64,000 bases of DNA from Ornithomonoglobus_A sp045612845 (GTDB taxonomy: Bacteria > Bacillota > Clostridia > UBA1381): assembly GCA_045612845.1 (NCBI GenBank), contig JAZKZV010000022.1, forward strand, positions 1 to 64,000, given 5' to 3'. The notes below the pieces were generated by a model, which was not told the origin of the DNA, made no database searches, and saw only the letters and a program-made list of their open reading frames with translations. Made by a program: the position numbers and the translations under genes. The first letter of the stretch is position 1, and every line of letters starts with the position of its first letter. Below are positions 35,769-44,531 of this stretch, one piece after another.

Positions 35769-37970
35769 ATGAACAAAATACTTGAAGGCTTAAATGACAG
35801 ACAGTTGGAGGCTGTAACAACAACCGAGGGTCCTGTACTTGTAATTGCAGGTGCAGGAAGCGGAAAAACAACGGTTTTAGTCAGAAGAATGGCATATATT
35901 ATAAGCGAGCTTAAAGTTTCGCCATATAATATACTTGCAATTACTTTTACAAATAAAGCTGCGGACGAAATGAAAAAGAGAATAAGTGATATGCTTGGCG
36001 ACGTTGCTCAAAACATGTGGATTGGTACTTTTCATTCGAGATGTGTAAGAATTCTGAGAAGTTGTATTGACCGCCTGGGTTTTGGACGAGATTTTGTTAT
36101 ATATGACTCTGCCGATACCAAAACACTTTTAAAGGAGTGTTATCGCGAAGAAAATATAGATGAGAATAAATTCCCATTACAAAATGTACGCTCAATAATA
36201 AGTAATGCAAAAAACGATGTTATTGATGAGAATATGTTCAAAAAAATGTATGAAAAGGATTTCAGGCTCTCTGTAATTTCAAAAATATATACAAGATATC
36301 AGGATAAATTAAGACGCAGTAATGCACTTGATTTTGATGATATTATTTTGTACACAGTCAAAATTTTAAGCACTGAACAGGATATTTTAGAACGTTATCA
36401 GGATATGTTTAAATATATCATGATAGATGAGTATCAGGACACAAATAATCTTCAATATCTGCTTGTTAATCTTCTGTCGCAAAAAAGCCAAAACATCTGC
36501 GTAGTAGGTGATGATGACCAGAGTATATATAAATTCAGAGGAGCCAATATTGGTAACATCTTAAATTTCGAAGATGATTATCCTGACGCAAAAAGAATAA
36601 CACTCGATAAAAATTACCGTTCCACACAAAATATACTTGATGTTGCAAATACCGTTATTGCCAACAACAAAAAAAGAATGGGCAAAGAACTCTGGACAGA
36701 TAACGATAAGGGCGAACAGATAACAACAATTACTGCATACAACGAATATGACGAAGCACATTTTGTTGCAACGCAAATAAAAAAACATTGTAATAATGGA
36801 GGATTATTTTCTGATTGTGCAATATTATATCGTACAAATGCTCAGTCGCGTGTTATAGAAGAACAATTCCTGCGTGCGGCTGTGCCATATCGTGTGCTTG
36901 CCGGCATGCGCTTCTATGACAGAAAAGAAATAAAAGATATTCTCTCGTATCTTCGTATTATATACAATCACAATGATGATGTAAGTCTTATACGTATAAT
37001 AAACGAGCCTAAACGTAAAATTGGTAAGGTTACACTGGATAAAGCAAAAGACATTGCATTAAGTGAAAAGAAATCTATTTATTATGTAATAGAAAGATGC
37101 GAAGATTATCCGGAATTACATGGTGCAGCAACAAAGCTCAAAGAATTTGCGGGACTTATTAACTCACTGACAAAGCTTATAAATCAAATGCCTTTAGAGG
37201 ATTTTATACAAAGAGTGTGGAACGATTCAGGATATATGGCAATGCTTATGGCTGATAACAGCATGGAAAGCAAAACCAGAATAGAAAACCTTGACGAACT
37301 CTTAAACTCCGCGGCTGAATTTGAGAAGAATGAGGAATATGATGGAACTTTGGGTCAATATCTCGAAAGTATATCGTTAATTTCGGATATTGATGCATAT
37401 GATGAAGATGTTGATTCTGCTGTTTTAATGACAATTCATAGTGCAAAGGGGTTGGAGTTCCCTGTTGTGTTTGTTGTTGGTATGGAGGAGGGATTGTTCC
37501 CGTCAATGCGCTCTCTCGAAAGGGAAGAGGACATCGAGGAAGAGCGTCGCCTGTGTTACGTTGCAATAACCCGTGCAAAAAACAAGCTCTATATTACAAA
37601 GGCGCAAAGCAGAACGTCATACGGAAAAACTGTTTCGTCGCAGCCATCAAGATTCTTCCGTGAACTACCGAAAGAATGCATTGTTGATGAGTCGTCTGTG
37701 AGTGTACGTACAGTCGATAAAATAAGACAAACAGGTTTTAATAACTATGTTCCGCCAATGAGGAAACCATCATACTCAAGTCCGGCAGATAAAGGAGAGA
37801 ATGTGGATTTCTTCAAGGGAGATATTGTAGAACACAGAAAATTCGGCAGAGGTGTTGTAATTAGCGCAAAAAGCTTTGGCAGCGACTCAATACTTGTTAT
37901 AAATTTTGATACAATAGGCGAAAAACAACTTATGGCAGCCTTTGCAAAATTAAAGAAAATAGAAGAATAA
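35769..37970 (+). CDS. pcrA: ATP-dependent 3'-5' DNA helicase PcrA/UvrD
   Basis: 733-aa SF1A helicase used in repair and replication restart. Walker A AGAGSGKT (residues 27-34), TFTNKAADEMKKR, IDEYQDTN (Walker B), VGDDDQSIYKFRGA, LDKNYRST, MTIHSAKGLEFPVVF and YVAITRAK are all intact. The C-terminal tail (GDIVEHRKFGRGVVI...NFDTIGEKQL) is the Tudor-like RNA polymerase-interacting domain typical of PcrA. RBS AAGGAG. Confidence 0.96.
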   Translation: MNKILEGLNDRQLEAVTTTEGPVLVIAGAGSGKTTVLVRRMAYIISELKVSPYNILAITFTNKAADEMKKRISDMLGDVAQNMWIGTFHSRCVRILRSCIDRLGFGRDFVIYDSADTKTLLKECYREENIDENKFPLQNVRSIISNAKNDVIDENMFKKMYEKDFRLSVISKIYTRYQDKLRRSNALDFDDIILYTVKILSTEQDILERYQDMFKYIMIDEYQDTNNLQYLLVNLLSQKSQNICVVGDDDQSIYKFRGANIGNILNFEDDYPDAKRITLDKNYRSTQNILDVANTVIANNKKRMGKELWTDNDKGEQITTITAYNEYDEAHFVATQIKKHCNNGGLFSDCAILYRTNAQSRVIEEQFLRAAVPYRVLAGMRFYDRKEIKDILSYLRIIYNHNDDVSLIRIINEPKRKIGKVTLDKAKDIALSEKKSIYYVIERCEDYPELHGAATKLKEFAGLINSLTKLINQMPLEDFIQRVWNDSGYMAMLMADNSMESKTRIENLDELLNSAAEFEKNEEYDGTLGQYLESISLISDIDAYDEDVDSAVLMTIHSAKGLEFPVVFVVGMEEGLFPSMRSLEREEDIEEERRLCYVAITRAKNKLYITKAQSRTSYGKTVSSQPSRFFRELPKECIVDESSVSVRTVDKIRQTGFNNYVPPMRKPSYSSPADKGENVDFFKGDIVEHRKFGRGVVISAKSFGSDSILVINFDTIGEKQLMAAFAKLKKIEE

Positions 37971-38012
37971 TAAATTAAATTATGCACAACATATATCCAA
38001 GAGGTGATATAA

Positions 38013-39029
38013 ATGGATATCAGTGTTTTGCAAAAGGATTTTTACAATCGTTATGGTGTTTCTAAAAACAGATTATTTAGCGCTAAAAGCGGTATGCTAT
38101 ACACTCTGTTGGGTTTTTGTGATATATATGGTGCACTGTCTTTAAATTGCGTTATGGCACCGTATGTTGCTTCATTTGGAAGAATTTTAGATGGTGAAGA
38201 CATTGTTATATCAGATACTGATAAGGTTAATAAAACATGTCTTTCGCATAACGATTTTTCTGATTTAGAACTAAAAAAAGGAGCTCAGATTTTGTATGAT
38301 AACAAAATACCTCCTTTTTTTGATTCTACTCCGTCATATAAAATGTGTATAAGAAAGCTTTTGATGAATGTAAATAATATCAGTGATGATGATATTTTGA
38401 GCGTTGCAAATTGCTCGGAAAATGATAATATATCACCATATATTTCACTATTAAAATCAAAGAGCGGATATTGCATTAAAATTACACGCTCCGATTATGA
38501 GATTATACCCTTGCCACTTAATGAATATAAAATAATTCTTGCATATTCGGATGAGATTTTGGCAAGTAATGATTATAAAAAATTAGCAGATACTGCATTA
38601 AAATTATTGCATACAGCATTGCCGCATATAAGAGATTTATCTATACTTACATTTAATGATGTAGAGAGGATATCTAAAAAAGAAAGCAATATTAAGGTTG
38701 TTAATTTCTTAAGATTTGTTGCAGAAGAAAATGTCAGAATAAAACATGTGGCAGAAAATCTTAAAAAATGTAATGTAGATGTTCTATTTAGCGAAATGAA
38801 GAATTCATGTGAATCAATGAGTATATTATTTGATTTAAGTTCACACCAGGAGAATTTATACTCAATTTTGTCGGATTCGTCATATGTTTCGGCATTCAGG
38901 TTCTTTAATGATTCAGTTCTGATTGTTACTGAAAATGAAACTACTGATTTGGTAATTAACGAATTAAACGAAAGATTTTATACATCATGCGGAATAAAAC
39001 TTAATTTTATTGTTACGGGGAATATGTAA
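38013..39029 (+). CDS. Galactokinase-like protein lacking GHMP kinase motifs
   Basis: 338 aa, aligned by eye over its whole length to galactokinase (GalK, about 380 aa). The GRVNLIGEHTDYN segment is replaced by SGMLYTLLGFCDIYG, the ATP loop GAGLSSSAS by FFDSTPSYK and the GGGFGGC motif by FRFFNDS. The fold-defining parts remain, e.g. RDLSILTFNDVERI, RFVAEENVRIKHVAENL and MKNSCESMSILFDLS opposite RDVTIEEF, RHILTENARTVEAA and MAESHASMRDDFEI. It is therefore a likely pseudoenzyme, perhaps a sugar sensor as known for yeast Gal3. ATG after GAGGTG, 42 nt behind pcrA. Confidence 0.68.
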   Translation: MDISVLQKDFYNRYGVSKNRLFSAKSGMLYTLLGFCDIYGALSLNCVMAPYVASFGRILDGEDIVISDTDKVNKTCLSHNDFSDLELKKGAQILYDNKIPPFFDSTPSYKMCIRKLLMNVNNISDDDILSVANCSENDNISPYISLLKSKSGYCIKITRSDYEIIPLPLNEYKIILAYSDEILASNDYKKLADTALKLLHTALPHIRDLSILTFNDVERISKKESNIKVVNFLRFVAEENVRIKHVAENLKKCNVDVLFSEMKNSCESMSILFDLSSHQENLYSILSDSSYVSAFRFFNDSVLIVTENETTDLVINELNERFYTSCGIKLNFIVTGNM

Positions 39030-39036
39030 ATTTATA

Positions 39037-39065
39037 TTGAAATATAACCATTTGTATGTTATAAT
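39037..39065 (+). promoter_or_regulatory. Promoter of TSCPD gene
   Basis: TTGAAA (39037-39042), 17-nt spacer, TATAAT (39060-39065), preceded by TATGT as in the promoter at 17887. Confidence 0.8.
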
Positions 39066-39113
39066 CAAAGCAGAAATATTTTTGCCAAAAATATAACGGG
39101 AGGTGAGTGGTTT

Positions 39114-39365
39114 ATGGCAAAATTTACATATACACCAACAGGGGTTTGTTCGCGACAGATATTATTTGAAGTTGAAAATGATATTGTTAAGTCTGTAAGC
39201 TATGTCGGGGGCTGCAATGGCAACCTTAAGGGTATTGGTGCACTTGTTGAGGGAATGCGTGTAGAAGATGTAATATCAAGGCTTAAGGGTGTGGATTGCG
39301 GCGGAAAAGGCACATCATGTCCTGACCAGCTTGCACGTGCTTTGGAATTAAGTCTTAAGCAATAA
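39114..39365 (+). CDS. TSCPD-domain small protein
   Basis: 83-aa protein of the family with SYVGGCNGNLKGIGALVEG and CGGKGTSCPDQLARAL; four cysteines could bind metal. TSCPD domains also occur at the C-terminus of some ribonucleotide reductases, but this stand-alone form has no known function. GGAGGTGA precedes the ATG. Own promoter and terminator. Confidence 0.85.
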   Translation: MAKFTYTPTGVCSRQILFEVENDIVKSVSYVGGCNGNLKGIGALVEGMRVEDVISRLKGVDCGGKGTSCPDQLARALELSLKQ

Positions 39366-39383
39366 AATTGGAATATTGTTGTA

Positions 39384-39414
39384 AAAATCATCATATTATA
39401 TATATGATGATTTT
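39384..39414 (+). terminator. Terminator after TSCPD gene
   Basis: 13-bp AT-rich stem (39384-39396 with 39402-39414) with a run of seven T at its 3' side. Confidence 0.75.
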
Positions 39415-39435
39415 TTTATATGCGGAGGAACAACA

Positions 39436-39912
39436 GTGAGAAAGACTTTAATATTACTTATTTGTATTCTTTTTATAAGTTCAATTATAAGCTTTGGTAA
39501 TGATAAAGAATATGAAAATAAAAAGGTGTATTATGTGGATTCCCAGATTTTCAATTTAATAGGTGTTAATACACAAATTACAAAAGGTGATTCGCAATCA
39601 CAAGCCGAAGAACTAATTGAACAACTAATAAGAGGGCACGACGAGAATGAAAAAATAAAACGTGTTATTCCAAATCAAAAAGATGTTCTTAAAGTCAGGA
39701 TACGAAATAACACAGCATATGTTAATATAAATAAAAGAGCGTTCTCGGATAACAGTCGTGAACTCGAAAGACTTGTAATATATTCGGTCGTAAACACGCT
39801 TACAGGAATAGATGGCGTAGACGTTGTGCGTTTTACAGTAGACGGAAAAACAACAAAAAACTTTATGGGTCATCTTGATATGAGAGAAGCATTTATTCCG
39901 GATTATATATAA
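39436..39912 (+). CDS. GerMN-domain lipid/secreted protein
   Basis: 158 aa. A signal peptide or anchor (residues 1-20) leads one GerMN domain (about 30-150), with the typical RIRNNTAYVNINKRAF, VVNTLTGIDGVDVVRFTVDGK and MGHLDMREAF. GerM proteins act in sporulation and germination; single-GerMN proteins are also found in non-sporulation contexts. The start is GTG with GGAGG. No promoter fits between the preceding terminator and this gene, so it may depend on read-through. Confidence 0.85.
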   Translation: MRKTLILLICILFISSIISFGNDKEYENKKVYYVDSQIFNLIGVNTQITKGDSQSQAEELIEQLIRGHDENEKIKRVIPNQKDVLKVRIRNNTAYVNINKRAFSDNSRELERLVIYSVVNTLTGIDGVDVVRFTVDGKTTKNFMGHLDMREAFIPDYI

Positions 39913-39916
39913 ATAA

Positions 39917-39948
39917 AAAGGTCTTTAAACAATAGTTTAAAGACCTTT
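39917..39948 (-). terminator. Terminator of tRNA-Thr
   Basis: 14-bp stem (39917-39930 with 39935-39948), loop TATT on the - strand, followed there by TTTTTATTTATA. Confidence 0.82.
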
Positions 39949-39949
39949 A

Positions 39950-40022
39950 AGCTACCAAGCGGAGTCGAACCGCCGACCTCTTCATTACCAATGAAGTGCT
40001 CTGCCTACTGAGCTATGGCAGC
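39950..40022 (-). tRNA. tRNA-Thr (anticodon GGT)
   Basis: 73 nt including discriminator. Acceptor stem GCTGCCA / TGGTAGC (one G-U), D-arm GCTCAGTAGGCAGAGC, anticodon arm CTTCA-TTGGTAA-TGAAG with anticodon GGT, T-arm GGCGGTTCGACTCCGCT (one wobble or mismatch). CCA is not encoded. It has its own promoter and terminator. Confidence 0.95.
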
Positions 40023-40044
40023 ACAATAGTTAACAACCTGATAT

Positions 40045-40073
40045 ATTATACAATAAAATTTAATAAATGTCAA
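40045..40073 (-). promoter_or_regulatory. Consensus promoter of tRNA-Thr
   Basis: On the - strand TTGACA (40073-40068), 17-nt spacer, TATAAT (40050-40045); a perfect match in both boxes. Confidence 0.88.
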
Positions 40074-40126
40074 GTAAATTCACAAAATACGGAAAATAAA
40101 ATAATAATATTTTTTTGTATTTTCTC

Positions 40127-40155
40127 TGTACAAAATATTTAATTGATGATATAAT
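40127..40155 (+). promoter_or_regulatory. Probable promoter of SseB-domain gene
   Basis: TGTACA (40127-40132), 17-nt spacer, TATAAT (40150-40155). Confidence 0.5.
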
Positions 40156-40196
40156 TATGATAAAGTTTACTATATGTACAAAAAGGGGTAAAAAAA

Positions 40197-41636
40197 TTGG
40201 ATTTAACATTTTCACCTATATACCATAATGTTGATAATAAAGATAGAGAATTCAAAGTAGGTAAATTTAGAGAGCTTAACTTATATGCAGTCGAAATAAG
40301 CGATACAACCGGCAAAATATCCGGTGAGGATTCCATCCTTGGAGGGAAAGATGTTTTACTTATGGGACTTACTGAGAAAGAATTTATGCTAAAAGAAAGC
40401 GATTCGGTAGCTTTGAACGTACTTGTAAATTCTCTTGCCGATAATACCCCTAAGGACAGGTTTATTTCTTACAGACAAATAAATTATAAAGGAGAAACTG
40501 TCGAAGATAAAAAGATTGCATTTAAATGTGATACTATAGATGACGGTGAATATGTTAAATATACGCAAAGTACAGCAATATATATACCCGATGATATCAG
40601 TGTTGCCATAAATTCAGATTACTACCTTGCCGCCAATTATTATTTAAGGGCAATAAGTATTGTCGAAGATAAAAAAACAGACGAAATTAAAGAAAAAATA
40701 AAACAGTTAAAGAAAATAGTATTAAAAAAACTAAAGGCGTTAAACGAAATATATTACGTATATAACAAATCAATAGGGGAGCGCTTTCCTACTATAGGTC
40801 CAAATGGCGCTGTGTGGATTTTTACATTAGAAAATGTTGTACAAGATACTATTGCTAAAAATAAAGAAGTTGATTTTGCTTACAAAAAAATAACACAAAA
40901 GGACTTTGAAGTCATTTTAAATCACATGTATCGTTTTGGTATGACAGATATAATATTTAATCCCGGATATGATTTTGCATTTGCTATAAAACGCGATGAA
41001 TATATGCCGATTATTGGATATGAGGAGAAAAAAATTACTAATTCCGAGTTGCATTACAATATTATTCGTTTTTTGCAAAATAAAGCAATAAAACTCGAAA
41101 ACTGTCAAAAAGCAGCAACATCTCTTTGGAATATGATTAACAAAAATCTTTTGGATACTGTTTTTCTTACACCTATGTTATTCGAAGATGAGGTTGGCAA
41201 AAACATTAAAGTTAACGATAATAAGGTGTATTTCACCGCAAATGCAATAGAACTTTCGAAGAATATTAACCTTAATTTTTTTAACATGTCAAAATTTGAT
41301 ACAACCCCTGAGTGTCCTGATAAGAAAATGACGTATATAACATTAAAGAGTAAAGATATAAATAATTGTGAAAAGTCATGGATGCCCATTTTTACAGATA
41401 TCTTTGAATTACGTTCAATCCTTGGTGATAATTTAAGGATATGTGCAATATCATTTAACGAAATAATCGAACATATAAAGGATAATATGGATGGTATATG
41501 TTTGAATCCGTATGGTGTTAATTTACGAATGGAAATGAATAATCATAATGAAACACCACAAGAGGAGCCGACAGATACAATAATAAAAGATAAATTTCAA
41601 AAGAAATCTATTATCAAAAAGTTTTTTAATAAATAA
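40197..41636 (+). CDS. Hypothetical protein with C-terminal SseB-like domain
   Basis: 479 aa, starting at TTG (40197) with AAAAGGGG 8 nt upstream and no better ATG near. The N-terminal 320 residues are not recognised; a coiled-coil-like Lys/Glu stretch lies around 165-190 (TDEIKEKIKQLKKIVLKKLK). The C-terminal part (about 330-450) resembles SseB domains: SWMPIFTDIFELRSIL, ISFNEIIEHI and GICLNPYGVNL. The tail is acidic then basic. There is no signal peptide. Function unknown. Confidence 0.7.
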   Translation: MDLTFSPIYHNVDNKDREFKVGKFRELNLYAVEISDTTGKISGEDSILGGKDVLLMGLTEKEFMLKESDSVALNVLVNSLADNTPKDRFISYRQINYKGETVEDKKIAFKCDTIDDGEYVKYTQSTAIYIPDDISVAINSDYYLAANYYLRAISIVEDKKTDEIKEKIKQLKKIVLKKLKALNEIYYVYNKSIGERFPTIGPNGAVWIFTLENVVQDTIAKNKEVDFAYKKITQKDFEVILNHMYRFGMTDIIFNPGYDFAFAIKRDEYMPIIGYEEKKITNSELHYNIIRFLQNKAIKLENCQKAATSLWNMINKNLLDTVFLTPMLFEDEVGKNIKVNDNKVYFTANAIELSKNINLNFFNMSKFDTTPECPDKKMTYITLKSKDINNCEKSWMPIFTDIFELRSILGDNLRICAISFNEIIEHIKDNMDGICLNPYGVNLRMEMNNHNETPQEEPTDTIIKDKFQKKSIIKKFFNK

Positions 41637-41640
41637 CAGT

Positions 41641-41670
41641 AAAAGGGAGTGTTTCGCAACACTTCCTTTT
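41641..41670 (+). terminator. Terminator after SseB-domain gene
   Basis: 13-bp stem with one G-U pair (41641-41653 with 41658-41670), TCGC tetraloop, ending TTTT. Confidence 0.82.
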
Positions 41671-41792
41671 AAAATATAAAATTCCTTTGCGTGAAATTTA
41701 TTGTTAATATGAAAATTTTTATAAAAATAAATGAGTTTCTTCTTATATGTAAATGTGTAATTCCTAAATGGTTTATTGGGTTAATTTACTTG

Positions 41793-41821
41793 TTGAAATA
41801 CGAATAAAAATATTGTATTAT
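41793..41821 (+). promoter_or_regulatory. Promoter of large SLH gene
   Basis: TTGAAA (41793-41798), 17-nt spacer, TATTAT (41816-41821); 5' leader of about 60 nt. Confidence 0.68.
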
Positions 41822-41887
41822 GTATTTGCGGTCAGGAAAAGGACTGTAGATATAATGTTATATTTTAGAGTATAGGAGGAAATTTAT

Positions 41888-44449
41888 ATGACTTTAAAAA
41901 AACAGATATTATGTGCAGCAATAAGCAGTGCAGTTATAATGAGTAATATATCTGCATTGGCGGCAATTCCTTCAGATGTTAAAGGTACACGTTTTGAGGA
42001 GCCGGTACAAGTATTGAATGCACTAAATATAATGGTCGGTGATGATACCGGCTCATTCAGACTTGATGATGCAATTTCTCGAAGTGAAGTCGCTAAGATG
42101 GCAGTTCATGCACTTGGACTCGAAAACGCCGCAGAAGCATCAAAAGGTAACAACGACTTCAAGGACGTAGGTGCAGATCACTGGGCAAATGGATATGTTC
42201 ATATTGCAACTTCACAAAACCTGATTGTTGGTGATGGTGATGGTAATTTCCGTCCTAACGATACAATAACTTATGCCGAAGCAATGACAATTATGACAAG
42301 AGCGGCAGGTTATGAAATGGCTGCCAAAGAAAAGGGCGGTTTCCCTAACGGATATATGGTTACAGGCACAAGTGCAGGTCTTGCAAAGAATGTACAAGCC
42401 TCAACAAACGAAAAAATATCAAGAGGTAATGTTGCATTCCTAACAAAGAACGCTCTTGAAGCTAATATGATGGAGCAAAAAGGCTACGGTCAGAATGCAT
42501 CATACGAAATAACAGATAAAACCTTGCTTAGCGATGTTTTGAATGTAGAAAAAGCAGAAGGACAAATTATAGCATATGAAAGTGCTTCAATCGACAGTAA
42601 TATATCTCTTGCAAAAAACAGAGTTAAGATAGGGGATAAGGTTTTTGAAACACAAGAAGACCTTTTGGATTTATTGGGTTATAATGTAGTATACTATTAT
42701 GAAACAGACAGATTTGGTGCAGAGAATGTTATTCTTGCTATGCCAATAAACAGCCAGAATACAACAGTAGAGATTGATGCAGATGTATTTAGCAAAGTTA
42801 CAGAAAAGAACGGTAACAAGGCTATTGAGTATTTCAAGAATGAAACATCATCAAAAACAGAAATTGCACAAATAGCTAACGGTGCAAAGATGATTTTTAA
42901 TGGCAAGTTTATTGATTTTAACGAGGAACACCTTAATCTGCAAAATAAATCAGGAAGAATTGTTCTTTTAGATACAACAAAAGACGGTGTATATGATATA
43001 GTATTTGTTTCGAGCTATACAAATCTTGTTGTTGAAGAAGTAACAGCAAACAATAAAATTGTTGATAAGTACAGCTCTAAAACGCTTAAGCTTGATGAAG
43101 ATGTAGAACACAAAATTATGCTTGGTTTTAACGAAATAAAGCTTAGCGACCTAAAAGAATATGACGTTTTATCAGTTTATGCAAGTGCAGATGAAAAGCT
43201 TTATAACGTTGTTGTAACAAGAAACCTGGTTGAAGGTAAGATAGATGCAAAAGACGATAAGGGCTTTTATATTAACAACAAGCAGTACAAAGTTGCAGAA
43301 AACTATACAGATACTGTTTCAATAGGTACAGAGGGTATATTCTATCTTGATATTGACGGAAGAATTGCTGCAATAAACACTGCAAATACACTAAGCACAA
43401 ACTACGCATATCTAACAAAAGCATATACAGATAACGGAACAGACGTTTCAACATTTAAGCTGTTTACAAAAGCAGGCGAGGAAAAAGTATATCAGGCAAA
43501 CGAAAAAATAAAGTTTAATGAAACTTCAGGTGTACAGGCTAACGAGGTCGTAAATGCATTGACTTCAGAAGGCAACACAGTAAAACAACTTGTAACATTT
43601 ACAACAAATAACGATGGTAAAATTGTAAGCATCAACACAGCTGTTGATAATACTGCCACAGGTAATGTAAATAAAGATAAATTTACTGTAAACTATAACC
43701 TTACTGATGCAGTTTATAATGCTAAAAACTCAAAGCTTGGCAATGTAAGAATTGACGACAATACAGTAATATTTAATATTCCGTCTGACTCTGACGAATA
43801 CGAAATAGCAGATAAAAAGATATTTGAAGACAACCAAAAATATAATGTGCTTGTTTACGATATGAGCGAAAGCTATACTGCACGTGCAATAGTTCTTACA
43901 AACTCTGCACTTAAGGCTAATGGCGATGCACCGCTTGCGGTTGTTTCTAAAATTTCATCAGCAATAAATTCACAGGATGAAGAAGCAAGCGTCTTAACAG
44001 CGTTTGTAAATGGCGAGGAAAAGAAAATCTTTGCCGAAAACAACAATGTTCTTGTAAAGGGAGAAGAAAAGAAACCTCTTGCACAAGGTGATATAATTCA
44101 ATACAAAACAAATGCAAAGGGCGAAATAGTAAGCATAAGAGTGCTTATGGATATAGAAACAAAAGCAACAGAAACAACAACATCACCAACTGATGATTTA
44201 AAAACTGTATACGGAAAAGTAACTAAGAAATTTACAGATTCAATAAACGTAACTGTAAATAGCGGAGCTGTTACAAACTACTCAATACCGGCAGATGCTA
44301 TAGTATATTCGGTAGATACAACAATAGCAAAGAATAACATCGAGGTTGCTACAAGAGGCGAAATTCAAAACTATGATGAGGAAGACGGAAGAAGAGTGTT
44401 CCTGAAAATTTATAAAGATGAAGTTACAGAAGTAGTAATTATAAAATAA
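41888..44449 (+). CDS. Large SLH-domain S-layer-type protein
   Basis: 853 aa. Signal peptide (about 1-25, ALA) then three N-terminal SLH modules (DDTGSFRLDDAISRSEVA, GDGNFRPNDTITYAEAM, and a weaker third with NEKISRGNVAFL) spanning about 28-205. The remaining 640 residues are lysine/threonine/asparagine-rich beta-type sequence without recognised domains, similar in style to the C-terminal repeats of the SLH protein at 18026. AGGAGG precedes the ATG. The size, signal and SLH position fit a main S-layer or scaffold protein; abundance cannot be judged. Confidence 0.88.
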   Translation: MTLKKQILCAAISSAVIMSNISALAAIPSDVKGTRFEEPVQVLNALNIMVGDDTGSFRLDDAISRSEVAKMAVHALGLENAAEASKGNNDFKDVGADHWANGYVHIATSQNLIVGDGDGNFRPNDTITYAEAMTIMTRAAGYEMAAKEKGGFPNGYMVTGTSAGLAKNVQASTNEKISRGNVAFLTKNALEANMMEQKGYGQNASYEITDKTLLSDVLNVEKAEGQIIAYESASIDSNISLAKNRVKIGDKVFETQEDLLDLLGYNVVYYYETDRFGAENVILAMPINSQNTTVEIDADVFSKVTEKNGNKAIEYFKNETSSKTEIAQIANGAKMIFNGKFIDFNEEHLNLQNKSGRIVLLDTTKDGVYDIVFVSSYTNLVVEEVTANNKIVDKYSSKTLKLDEDVEHKIMLGFNEIKLSDLKEYDVLSVYASADEKLYNVVVTRNLVEGKIDAKDDKGFYINNKQYKVAENYTDTVSIGTEGIFYLDIDGRIAAINTANTLSTNYAYLTKAYTDNGTDVSTFKLFTKAGEEKVYQANEKIKFNETSGVQANEVVNALTSEGNTVKQLVTFTTNNDGKIVSINTAVDNTATGNVNKDKFTVNYNLTDAVYNAKNSKLGNVRIDDNTVIFNIPSDSDEYEIADKKIFEDNQKYNVLVYDMSESYTARAIVLTNSALKANGDAPLAVVSKISSAINSQDEEASVLTAFVNGEEKKIFAENNNVLVKGEEKKPLAQGDIIQYKTNAKGEIVSIRVLMDIETKATETTTSPTDDLKTVYGKVTKKFTDSINVTVNSGAVTNYSIPADAIVYSVDTTIAKNNIEVATRGEIQNYDEEDGRRVFLKIYKDEVTEVVIIK

Positions 44450-44495
44450 TCTCTATAATATCACACATTGATTTTTCTCCTCACTATCAGATACA

Positions 44496-44528
44496 ATAAG
44501 GGACAGTAAATTTTACTGTCCCTTATCT
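44496..44528. terminator. Bidirectional terminator
   Basis: 15-bp stem ATAAGGGACAGTAAA / TTTACTGTCCCTTAT (44496-44510 with 44512-44526) between convergent genes. Confidence 0.85.
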
Positions 44529-44531
44529 TAT

